Below the pieces are notes generated by a model, which was not told where the DNA came from, did no database searches, and saw nothing but the letters and a program-made list of their open reading frames with translations. From assembly GCA_016930895.1 (NCBI GenBank), contig JAFGFV010000274.1, positions 1-5,104 on the forward strand: a stretch of 5,104 bases of DNA, given 5' to 3'. The translations under genes were made by a program, and so were the position numbers. Source of the stretch: Spirochaetales bacterium (lineage in GTDB: Bacteria; Spirochaetota; Spirochaetia; SZUA-6; DRHE01). This document shows positions 1 to 5,104 of this stretch, piece by piece. Position 1 is the stretch's first letter; each line of letters begins with the position of its first letter.

Positions 1-510
1 GCACGTAGGCGCCCGCCGCAGCGGCCGTATCGGCCCCGTCGCAGCTTCTTCAGGATTCTCTCCAGCTCGCTCGGGATCACCGGGTGGAGCTCGGCGAGCA
101 GACCGGGGGTCACTCGCTTCGAGTTGGCCCTGAGCAGCTCGACCACGTCGGCCAGGTCTTTGGCGGCCAGCTCGATCCCCTCCCCGCGCTTCTTGGCCAG
201 GTAGACGGCCGTCTTGAGCTCGAGCAGCCGGCCGAGGCCGAGGAAGTTCGCCCCAAGCTCCTGATCGAACTCCGCGACCTCGGCCGGCTCGGGCAGCGGC
301 ACGACCATGTCCGAATCGTCGCCGCAGAACAGGACGTCCACCGGAACGCCGTTCTCCCGGTCCTCGGCATGATCCAGCCGGATGTCGAACCGGTCTTCGA
401 GAAGTGGAACGACCCGCTCCCAGTCTTTCTTGCGCAGGAGGATATCGATGTCATGGGTCGTGCACACCGCGCTCTGCTGACAAAAGGTTGCCGGTGAAGG
501 AGATCCTCAC
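1..510 (-). pseudogene. Nucleotidyltransferase-fold protein, 5' frameshifted and cut by the window edge
   Basis: The frame reading down from 467 to 1 has no stop and encodes a recognisable nucleotidyltransferase (NTase) core. It has THDIDILL at about 461-438, carrying the Asp-x-Asp metal motif, then a helical C-terminal part with LLELKTAVYLAKK and KDLADVVELL (about 163-131), as in stand-alone or AbiEii-like NTases. This frame lacks the usual hG[GS] motif upstream. That motif seems to sit in a neighbouring frame: a GTG at 510-508, overlapping the regulator's TGA as GTGA, reads RISFTGNLLSAERGV, which aligns in length with the family pattern GG-x8-GV just before R-T-T-x-D-I-D. A loss of 2 nt near 460-465 would join the two parts. 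I infer a decayed gene or a sequence error. Read literally, only a GTG-started fragment from 467 is intact. Function is unknown; members act as toxins or small nucleotidyltransferases. Confidence 0.55.
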
Positions 511-1220
511 GGCCTGCCCCGCTCGATCTTCTTCAGGTCCTCTTCGGCCATTTGCAGATGGCGGTGCATCGCCCTGGCAGCTGCGTCCGAGTCTCCGGCG
601 CGTACCGCGTCGAGTATCGCCCGATGGCCGCTGATCACCCGCTCGACTCCTTCCCGGATGGTCTCCTTGCGGGACTCCCGCAGCAGCTCCGTGAGGGGGG
701 CCAGCATGATCGCGAAGACCTCGTTGCCGCTGGCCTGCACCAGGGCCTCGTGAAAGCGCAAGTCCTCTTGCAGGCAAAGCTCGGCATCGCCCGGGTGGCT
801 CTCGATGGCCGCGATAGTCGCGGCCATCTCTCGGAGATGCTCCGGCGAGGCGTTGCGGGCCGCGATGCGGGCGATCTGGGTCTCCAGCGCCTGGCGGGCA
901 ACCACCAGGTCGAGCAGGGCTTTTCGGGAACGTCGGATCGCCAGGCCGATGACCTCCGCCGCCGCGCTGGCCGAGGGCCTCGCGACCCGCGGCCGACGAC
1001 CTCGCTGGATTTCGATCAGGCCCCGAGCCTGGGCGGCCCGCAGCGCCTCCCGGAGACTGAAGCGACTGACCCCGAGCCGCTCGGCCAGCACGCGTTCCGC
1101 CGGGAGCTCCGTGCCCGGCAGCAGACGGCCGTCCACGATGGTGTGCTCGAGCTCCCGGATGATGCGGTCGATCTTGTCGGTTTGCTGAATTCGGCCGATC
1201 GTGTCAAAAGATTCCAGCAT
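507..1220 (-). CDS. GntR family transcriptional regulator, FadR/FCD subfamily
   Basis: A 237-residue DNA-binding regulator, the usual length for the FadR branch. Residues 15-80 form the winged helix-turn-helix: LLPGTELPAERVLAERLGVSR is the GntR signature, followed by SLREALRAAQARGLIE and a basic wing (RGRRPRV). Residues 95-232 are the all-helical FCD ligand domain. Its metal site is complete: D153 and H157 in EDLRFHEAL, H199 in SGHRAIL and H221 in MHRHLQ, with spacings matching known FCD proteins. Such sites usually bind a metal that holds a carboxylate effector, so a hydroxy or oxo acid is likely, but this is inference. The ATG at 1220 is the only plausible start. It has no clear Shine-Dalgarno sequence and lies about 5 nt from the predicted transcription start. 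The gene diverges from the LarA-like operon and probably controls both itself and that operon. Confidence 0.92.
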   Translation of the reverse strand: MLESFDTIGRIQQTDKIDRIIRELEHTIVDGRLLPGTELPAERVLAERLGVSRFSLREALRAAQARGLIEIQRGRRPRVARPSASAAAEVIGLAIRRSRKALLDLVVARQALETQIARIAARNASPEHLREMAATIAAIESHPGDAELCLQEDLRFHEALVQASGNEVFAIMLAPLTELLRESRKETIREGVERVISGHRAILDAVRAGDSDAAARAMHRHLQMAEEDLKKIERGRP

Positions 1221-1226
1221 GACAGC

Positions 1227-1255
1227 TTGACATGGTAAGATATCTATATAAGAAT
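1227..1255 (+). promoter_or_regulatory. Promoter candidate for the LarA-like operon
   Basis: TTGACA (1227-1232) is followed by a 17-bp spacer and AAGAAT (1250-1255), a four-of-six match to the -10 consensus; TATAAG at 1247-1252 is an alternative with a short 14-bp spacer. With the 17-bp pair, transcription would begin near 1262, exactly at an in-frame GTG. That would give a leaderless mRNA and place ATG 1232 upstream of the transcript. The -35 box is convincing; the -10 box is weak. Confidence 0.4.
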
Positions 1256-1260
1256 GTCAA
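1232..1260 (-). promoter_or_regulatory. Promoter candidate for the GntR regulator
   Basis: On the minus strand a perfect TTGACA -35 box (1260-1255) is followed by a 17-bp spacer and TACCAT (1237-1232), which matches the -10 consensus at four of six bases. The predicted start of transcription is near 1225, so the leader before ATG 1220 would be only about 5 nt. The -10 box overlaps the -35 box of the opposing promoter, so the two would compete for polymerase. Assignment is from box match and spacing only. Confidence 0.5.
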
Positions 1261-2551
1261 CGTGGAGATCCGCTTCCCGTACCCGGACGTCCAACCCCTG
1301 GAGGTCCCGGATTCCTTTTCCGTGGAGCGTTTTGCCCTACCGGAGGTGGCCGCCCCCGCCCCGGCCGCGGAGCTGGTCCGACAGGCCCTGGACCGGCCCA
1401 TAGGAACCTCGCGCCTGCGCGACTTGGCCCGGGGCAAGAAACGAGTGCTGGTCATCTCCGACGACGTCACCCGCCCTACACCCGTGGCAGACTTCGTCGC
1501 CGCGGTGCTCGACGAGCTGACAGCCGCCGGCGTGGAGGACAGCCAGGTTCGTTTCATCATGGCGCTCGGGACCCACCGGCCCATGACGCGCCCCGAGATG
1601 GAGTGGAAGCTGGGCGCGGAGGTGGTGAATCGCTACCAGGTCTTTAACCACGACTGGGCGGATCCGGAGTGCCTGGAGCACGTCGGGAGTACCGCGTACG
1701 GAGACCCGGTCTGGGTCAACCGCATGGTCAGGGAGAGCGACCTGGTGATCGGGCTGGGTGCAATCATGCCGATCGAGATCTGCGGCTTCACGGGCGGGGG
1801 CAAGATCCTGGTGCCGGGTCTGGGAGGAGAACTGACGGTCGACTCCATGCACTGGACCCGCATCGGCGTGTCACCACGGGAGATTCTCGGCAAACCCGAC
1901 AACCCCATTCGGGCCTCGATCGACGCCCTGGCCCGCAAGGCGGGACTGCACTTCATCGTCAACGTCATCCTCAACGCCCGCAACGAGGTGGTGGCCGCAG
2001 TGGCGGGAGACATGGTTCAGGCCCATCGCGCCGGCTGCCCCGTGGCTCGGAATGTCTACGGAGTCCAGGTCGAGCGGGAGTACGACGTCGTGGTTGCGGA
2101 CAGCTATCCGTTCGACATCGAATTCTGGCAAGCCAACAAGGCCCTGGATACCGCAGGGCAGTTCGTCCGCCGGGGCGGGGTCGTCGTGCTGGTCTGCCCG
2201 TGCACGGACGGCATCAGCCGCCCGCACGGGCGGGACGTGCTGGAGATCGGCTACCAGCCCATCGAAACCATCAAGGGTCTGGTCGAAAAGGGAACCATCC
2301 GGCACCTGGTAGTCGGGGTGCATATGGCCCAGGTCAGCGCGGTGGCGGTCGAGAAGGCGCGGCTCATCCTCGTGACACCGGGGATCACCCCGGAGGATGT
2401 GCGGAAAATGGGCTTCTCGTGGGCCGCGACTCCTCAGGAGGCCTTCCAGCAGGCAGTACAGCAGGCAGCCGAGCACCTGGGCGGGCAACCGAAGGTCGCC
2501 GTTCTGGAGGGGGCCGCTCGAATGCTGGTCTTGAGGGACAAGCCCGACTGA
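1232..2551 (+). CDS. LarA-like (DUF2088) nickel-pincer-dependent racemase/epimerase homologue
   Basis: A 439-residue cytoplasmic protein of LarA family length. LarA enzymes invert a 2-hydroxy acid by hydride transfer to a covalently bound nickel-pincer nucleotide. Landmarks align with Lactobacillus plantarum LarA at a nearly constant offset. They are SDDVTRPTP (R81, cofactor binding), ALGTH (H115, catalytic His108 of LarA), GFTGGGK (K191, cofactor-anchoring Lys184), H207 (nickel ligand His200) and QANK (Q300 and K303, substrate carboxylate region). The second catalytic His (His174) is replaced by I181 in GAIMPIEICGF, so the reaction may differ from lactate racemisation. No cofactor-making larB, larC or larE lies in this window. 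ATG 1232 is given as the only ATG, but it lies in the operator and lacks a Shine-Dalgarno. GTG 1262, ten codons on, gives a family-like N-terminus (EIRFPYP) and may be the true start. First gene of the rightward operon. Confidence 0.9.
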   Translation: MVRYLYKNVNVEIRFPYPDVQPLEVPDSFSVERFALPEVAAPAPAAELVRQALDRPIGTSRLRDLARGKKRVLVISDDVTRPTPVADFVAAVLDELTAAGVEDSQVRFIMALGTHRPMTRPEMEWKLGAEVVNRYQVFNHDWADPECLEHVGSTAYGDPVWVNRMVRESDLVIGLGAIMPIEICGFTGGGKILVPGLGGELTVDSMHWTRIGVSPREILGKPDNPIRASIDALARKAGLHFIVNVILNARNEVVAAVAGDMVQAHRAGCPVARNVYGVQVEREYDVVVADSYPFDIEFWQANKALDTAGQFVRRGGVVVLVCPCTDGISRPHGRDVLEIGYQPIETIKGLVEKGTIRHLVVGVHMAQVSAVAVEKARLILVTPGITPEDVRKMGFSWAATPQEAFQQAVQQAAEHLGGQPKVAVLEGAARMLVLRDKPD

Positions 2552-2553
2552 GC

Positions 2554-2558
2554 GGAGG
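2554..2558 (+). promoter_or_regulatory. Ribosome binding site for the SDR gene
   Basis: GGAGG lies 6 nt before GTG 2565, in the 13-bp gap after the LarA-like stop codon. No ATG is available nearby in frame, so this site decides the GTG start and points to co-translation from one mRNA. Confidence 0.75.
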
Positions 2559-2564
2559 ACGCAG

Positions 2565-3323
2565 GTGGACGCGCGCTTCGAGTTCAAAGAAAAGGTAGCG
2601 GTGGTCACCGGGGGGGCCGGCGGTATCGGCACGGCCACAGCCGGGCGCCTGCTCGGCGGCGGCGCCCAGGTTATCCTGGCCGACATCGACGAAGCCGCAG
2701 GCTCCCGGAAGGTTCAGGAGCTGCAGTCCGAAGGCGGGCGGGTGGAGTTCGTGCGCCTCGACGTCTCGGACGTGGGGGCCATCCGAGATCGACTCGCAGC
2801 GGTTGTCTCCCGGCACGGCCGGATCGACATCCTGGTAAACGCCGCCGGCATCGACAGCCTCACCTCGGTTCCGGACATCACCCCGGAGGAGTGGGACCGG
2901 CTCCTGGCGGTGAACCTGCGCTCGACCTTTTTCTGCTCCCAGGAAGCCCTCAAATCGATGTGCCCCAGAGGCTGCGGCAAGATCGTCAACCTGGCCTCCG
3001 CCGCCGGTAAGATCGGAGGAGTTGCGGTGGGGGCGCACTACTCCGCCTCGAAGGCGGCGATCATCTGCCTGACCAAATCGCTGGCCCTCTACGCGGCACC
3101 CTATCGCGTCAACGTGAATTGCGTGTGTCCGGGACCGACTGCCACGCGGATGACCGACGCCTGGGGGGAGAAGATCAATACCGCTTTCGCCGACAGGATC
3201 CCTTTCAAGCGCTACGGGACCCCGGAAGAGGTAGCGGAGGCGATCTGCTTCCTGGCTTCAGACCGCGCCGGGTACATCACGGGAGAAACCATGGACGTGA
3301 ATGGGGGGCTGGTCATGGACTGA
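2565..3323 (+). CDS. NAD-dependent short-chain dehydrogenase/reductase (SDR)
   Basis: A 252-residue classical SDR, the standard length of this single-domain Rossmann family, with every key motif. The nucleotide loop is TGGAGGIG (T15-G22). D40 ends the second strand (VILADID), which normally selects NAD(H) over NADP(H). D66 (RLDVSD) and NAAG (92-95) follow. The catalytic set is N117, S145, Y159 and K163 (HYSASKAA), and the fold closes with PG-PTATRM (189-196) and the terminal DVNGG. It interconverts an alcohol and a carbonyl in the cytoplasm. The family is too broad to name the substrate; its closest general look is to 3-oxoacyl-ACP reductase-like and sugar-acid dehydrogenases. The start GTG is fixed by a GGAGG 6 nt upstream. 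It sits 13 bp after the LarA-like gene, so a hydroxy acid or its derivative is a reasonable guess for its substrate. Confidence 0.95.
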   Translation: MDARFEFKEKVAVVTGGAGGIGTATAGRLLGGGAQVILADIDEAAGSRKVQELQSEGGRVEFVRLDVSDVGAIRDRLAAVVSRHGRIDILVNAAGIDSLTSVPDITPEEWDRLLAVNLRSTFFCSQEALKSMCPRGCGKIVNLASAAGKIGGVAVGAHYSASKAAIICLTKSLALYAAPYRVNVNCVCPGPTATRMTDAWGEKINTAFADRIPFKRYGTPEEVAEAICFLASDRAGYITGETMDVNGGLVMD

Positions 3324-3379
3324 GCGGTTCAGGTCCAAGACGCTCCGGCCGTAGGACCGGATCAGGGAAGACAAGCAAG

Positions 3380-3386
3380 AAAGGAG
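3380..3386 (+). promoter_or_regulatory. Ribosome binding site for the MBL-fold hydrolase gene
   Basis: AAAGGAG lies 8 nt before ATG 3395. The same frame is open further upstream into the SDR gene, and this strong site is what places the true start at 3395. The 71-bp gap from the SDR stop (3324-3394) contains no convincing promoter, so the gene is probably read from the operon mRNA. Confidence 0.75.
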
Positions 3387-3394
3387 CAAGCCCA

Positions 3395-4159
3395 ATGGAG
3401 TATCAAGTCCAAATCTGCCGCAACGGAACCACCAAGGCGCCCGGTCCGGAGATGTTCTACCTGCAGGACTGGGACAAGGAGTACACGCTGTTCACGTATT
3501 TTTTCATCCTGCGCGGCGGCGGAAAGACCATGCTGCTCGATACGGGTTGCGGTGACATCGACGCCATCAACCGCATGCTCGCTCAGGAGTTCGCCGGCAA
3601 GATCTCCTTCGACCTCCCCAAGGAGGAGACCACCGAGGCGCACCTGGCCCGGGCGGGAGTCGACCCGGCCAAGGTGGACTATGTCTTCCTGTCGCACCTG
3701 CATCACGACCACGCTTCGAATGTGGACCTGTTCCCGAACGCCAGAGTGGTGCTGTCCAAGAGGGGCTGGCTGGAGTACATGAAGAAGGAACGCCCCTACT
3801 ACTACGGCGAGTCTCTGTTTCCCGTCCGCCCGATACGCTATATCGCCAGTCAGCCCGCCGACAAGCTGATCTTCGTGGAGGAAGAGCGGGAGGTGCTCCC
3901 CGGGATCACGTGCTTCTGGGTCGGCGGACACACGCCCGGCTGCATGGCCGTGCAAGTCGACACTGCTCGAGGCCGGGTGGTGTTCACCTCGGATGTAGCC
4001 TTTTTCGAACGCAACGTGATCGAGGAGCATCCCATCGGCATGTTCTACAACCTCTGGGAGTGCCACGAGGCGTACAAGCAGATCAAGCGCAGGGCCGACC
4101 TGATCGTCACGAGTCACGAACCGGAGGTACTTGCGCGCTTTCCCGACGGAAGGATCTGA
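3395..4159 (+). CDS. Metallo-beta-lactamase-fold hydrolase, N-acyl homoserine lactonase-like
   Basis: A 254-residue MBL-fold enzyme with a full dinuclear metal site: H101, H103, D105 and H106 in SHLHHDH, H179 in GGHTPG, D200 in FTSD and H241 in TSHEPE. Length, motif spacing and the N-terminal TYFFILRGGGKTMLLDTG strand pair resemble the AHL-lactonase branch, whose members hydrolyse lactones (ring opening) in the cytoplasm. The tyrosine that follows the bridging Asp by three residues in AiiA (Tyr194) is F203 here, so quorum-signal lactonase activity should not be assumed. Other MBL-fold hydrolases act on thioesters or other esters. No signal peptide is visible. Third gene of the rightward operon; a lactone or thioester intermediate of the neighbouring pathway is a likelier substrate than a quorum signal, by context only. 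Confidence 0.92.
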   Translation: MEYQVQICRNGTTKAPGPEMFYLQDWDKEYTLFTYFFILRGGGKTMLLDTGCGDIDAINRMLAQEFAGKISFDLPKEETTEAHLARAGVDPAKVDYVFLSHLHHDHASNVDLFPNARVVLSKRGWLEYMKKERPYYYGESLFPVRPIRYIASQPADKLIFVEEEREVLPGITCFWVGGHTPGCMAVQVDTARGRVVFTSDVAFFERNVIEEHPIGMFYNLWECHEAYKQIKRRADLIVTSHEPEVLARFPDGRI

Positions 4160-4233
4160 CGGGCCGGCGCACCTGCAACCGGCAGGGAGGTGCAGGACGT
4201 CCGGGTTTCGACACCGTGTTTCCCAAGATTTCC

Positions 4234-4261
4234 TTGACAACGGGCCGAGGTCTGCTATACT
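4234..4261 (+). promoter_or_regulatory. Near-consensus sigma70-type promoter of the E1 alpha gene
   Basis: TTGACA (4234-4239, perfect) and TATACT (4256-4261, five of six, with all the most conserved bases) are 16 bp apart. Transcription should start near 4268, leaving a leader of about 112 nt before ATG 4380. This is the best promoter in the window and stands out from the GC-rich surroundings. Confidence 0.8.
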
Positions 4262-4279
4262 CATCAGACATGTGATGAG
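4260..4279. promoter_or_regulatory. 20-bp palindrome over the E1 alpha transcription start, probable operator
   Basis: Perfect 7-bp arms CTCATCA (4260-4266) and TGATGAG (4273-4279) are separated by GACATG. The palindrome overlaps the end of the -10 box and the predicted start site, the classic position for a repressor. The arms differ from the TTGACAT arms at 1227-1260, so the two sites may answer to different regulators. The regulator is unknown. Confidence 0.55.
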
Positions 4280-4368
4280 CTGATTGATTTGGCGCTGACT
4301 CGTGCAGTGCGGTTTCGAGGGAAAGGAGTCCCGCGGCCCGAGTTGGAGCGCCGCTGCGGGCGAGACCC

Positions 4369-4374
4369 GGGAGG
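4369..4374 (+). promoter_or_regulatory. Ribosome binding site for the E1 alpha gene
   Basis: GGGAGG lies 5 nt before ATG 4380. A second purine-rich match (AAAGGAG, 4322-4328) lies further up the leader but is not followed by an in-frame ATG or GTG at useful distance, so 4380 is the supported start. Confidence 0.7.
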
Positions 4375-4379
4375 TGCGA

Positions 4380-5104
4380 ATGGTCGAAAAGCTGCCCAAA
4401 GGCTTGAAAGAGTTGTGCCCGTACTGCAGACCCATGGAGGCCCCGGCCGACCTGGGCGTCGAGCAGCAGCTGGAGATGTACTACCGAATGGCGCTGATCC
4501 GCGAGTTCGATACGAAGGTCAAGGATCTGTGGATGGAAAACAAGATCTACGGACTGGCCCACTCGTATATCGGAGCCGAGGCCATCGCCGTGGGCGCGTG
4601 TGCGGCGCTCAGGCCCGATGACTGGATCACGAGCACGCACCGCGGACACGGCCACCTGATCGCCAAGGGGGGCGACGTCCGTCGGATGATGGCCGAGCTG
4701 TTCGGCAAGTACGAGGGATACAATCGGGGCAAGGGCGGCTCGATGCACATCGCTGACGTGGAGAACGGGATCCTAGGGGCTACCGGGATCGTTGGCAGCG
4801 GCATGCCGATCGCCCTCGGGTCGGCGATCGCTTCGGACCTGCTGGAAAACGGGCGCGTCACGGTCTGCTTCCACGGAGACGGGGGCACCAATCAGGGGGT
4901 TTGGCATGAAACCGTCAACATGGCAGCCGCCTGGGATCTGCCGTGCGTCTTCGTGATCGAGAACAACCAGATGGCCATTGCCACGACGCTCAACCGCGTG
5001 ACCCGAGAGGTCGAGCTGTACAAGCGAGCCGAGGCGTACGGCATCCCCGGCGTTCAGTGCGACGGGTACAACGTGTTCGACGTCTACGACAAAGTCCGGA
5101 CGGC
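4380..5104 (+). CDS. Thiamine-diphosphate dehydrogenase E1 component, alpha subunit (pyruvate/acetoin type), 3' end missing
   Basis: 241 codons are present of a gene that usually has about 320-370, and the frame runs off the window. This subunit binds thiamine diphosphate and, with a beta subunit, decarboxylates a 2-oxo acid or cleaves acetoin, passing the acyl group to a lipoyl E2. Visible are MALIREFDTKVKDLW (37-51), TSTHRGHGHLIAKG (84-97), GKGGSMHIAD (117-126), GATGIVGSG (133-141) and the thiamine-binding GDG (166-168) with 26 residues to NN (195-196). The strings ALRPDD and AKGGDVRRMMAELFGK are typical of the acetoin-dehydrogenase-like E1 alpha group (AcoA/PdhA), but substrate cannot be read reliably. 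An extra N-terminal tail of about 25 residues carries CPYC (13-16), possibly a metal or redox site. Expected next are a beta subunit and E2. It has its own promoter and operator. Confidence 0.94.
   Translation, partial: MVEKLPKGLKELCPYCRPMEAPADLGVEQQLEMYYRMALIREFDTKVKDLWMENKIYGLAHSYIGAEAIAVGACAALRPDDWITSTHRGHGHLIAKGGDVRRMMAELFGKYEGYNRGKGGSMHIADVENGILGATGIVGSGMPIALGSAIASDLLENGRVTVCFHGDGGTNQGVWHETVNMAAAWDLPCVFVIENNQMAIATTLNRVTREVELYKRAEAYGIPGVQCDGYNVFDVYDKVRT

Larger units (their letters stand above)
1227..1260. repeat. 34-bp imperfect palindrome, probable operator of the GntR regulator
   Basis: Perfect 7-bp arms TTGACAT (1227-1233) and ATGTCAA (1254-1260) flank an AT-rich centre that continues the symmetry imperfectly, with about 12 of 16 half-positions matching, centred at 1243/1244. 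The core contains AGATATCT. It lies between two divergent genes and covers both promoter candidates, as expected for the binding site of a dimeric repressor. It does not show the common TGGT-N3-ACCA pattern of many FadR-branch regulators, so the link to the adjacent regulator rests on position. Part of the symmetry arises because both arms are -35 boxes. Confidence 0.5.
4160..4379 (+). other. 220-bp non-coding region before the E1 alpha gene
   Basis: The stretch holds, in order: a short GC hairpin without a T-run (CCTGC at 4172-4176 with GCAGG at 4182-4186), a small palindrome ACACCGTGT (4211-4219), a strong promoter (4234-4261), a palindrome over the start site (4260-4279), and a leader of about 110 nt. 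The leader can fold through CCCGC (4330-4334) with GCGGG (4356-4360) just before the ribosome binding site. No credible gene lies in it. It makes the E1 alpha gene an independently controlled unit. Confidence 0.6.

Noticed and set aside
84..497. 137-residue open frame on the plus strand opposite the nucleotidyltransferase remnant
   Set aside because: It has no recognisable motif and is the antisense of a frame with clear NTase features; long antisense frames are common at this GC content.
1669..2598. 309-residue open frame in an alternative frame within the LarA-like gene
   Set aside because: The translation is rich in Gly, Arg, Pro and Ser without domains, typical of a GC-rich shadow of a real gene.
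3332..3361. Competing short stems (GGTCC/GGACC and TCCGG/CCGGA) between the SDR and MBL genes
   Set aside because: Five-base-pair stems are expected by chance in GC-rich DNA and there is no T-run; the gap is likely transcribed through.
4169..4193. Hairpin after the MBL gene as a rho-independent terminator
   Set aside because: Stem pairs are short with alternative registers and no T-run follows, so termination here is not supported.
4270..4278. ATG-TGA start-stop minimal upstream ORF at the beginning of the E1 alpha leader
   Set aside because: It lies within 2-3 nt of the predicted transcription start, has no ribosome binding site and is part of the palindrome.
3362..4435. 357-residue minus-strand open frame across the MBL gene and the intergenic region
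   Set aside because: It is antisense to a gene with a full metal-binding motif set and has no motif, promoter or ribosome binding site of its own.
4289..4621. 110-residue open frame starting TTG in the E1 alpha leader as a leader gene
   Set aside because: It runs out of frame into the E1 alpha coding region, has no Shine-Dalgarno at its start and shows no family features.

Overview
This is a GC-rich bacterial window. It holds one leftward block (a nucleotidyltransferase remnant and a GntR-type regulator, 1-1220) and one rightward block of four metabolic genes (1232-5104, the last cut by the window edge). Shine-Dalgarno sites precede three of the rightward genes, GTG is used as a start, and one near-consensus sigma70-type promoter is visible. 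All of this is bacterial; the phylum cannot be fixed from the sequence. No tRNA, rRNA, CRISPR array, insertion sequence or phage gene is visible.

Layout. 1-510 (-): C-terminal part of a nucleotidyltransferase-fold protein, probably frameshifted near 460 and open at the window edge. 507-1220 (-): GntR family regulator of the FadR/FCD subfamily with a complete Asp-His-His-His metal site. 1221-1261: AT-rich divergent control region containing a 34-bp imperfect palindrome and two opposed promoter candidates. 1232-2551 (+): LarA-like (DUF2088) nickel-pincer racemase/epimerase homologue. 2565-3323 (+): NAD-type short-chain dehydrogenase, starting 13 bp after the LarA-like gene. 3395-4159 (+): metallo-beta-lactamase-fold hydrolase of the lactonase-like type. 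4160-4379: non-coding, with its own strong promoter, a palindrome over the predicted transcription start and a leader of about 110 nt. 4380-5104 (+): E1 alpha subunit of a thiamine-diphosphate 2-oxoacid/acetoin dehydrogenase, incomplete at its 3' end.

How it may work together (inference). The regulator probably senses a small carboxylic acid through its FCD domain and controls the divergent operon. The LarA-like enzyme would change the stereochemistry of a 2-hydroxy or sugar acid, the SDR would oxidise or reduce a hydroxyl/carbonyl, the MBL hydrolase could open a lactone or thioester, and the E1 component would decarboxylate the resulting 2-oxo compound into acyl-dihydrolipoyl form. The substrate is unknown. 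The most unusual point is that the LarA-like protein keeps the nickel-pincer anchoring Lys and the nickel-ligand His but has Ile where LarA has its second catalytic His. It may therefore not be a normal lactate racemase.
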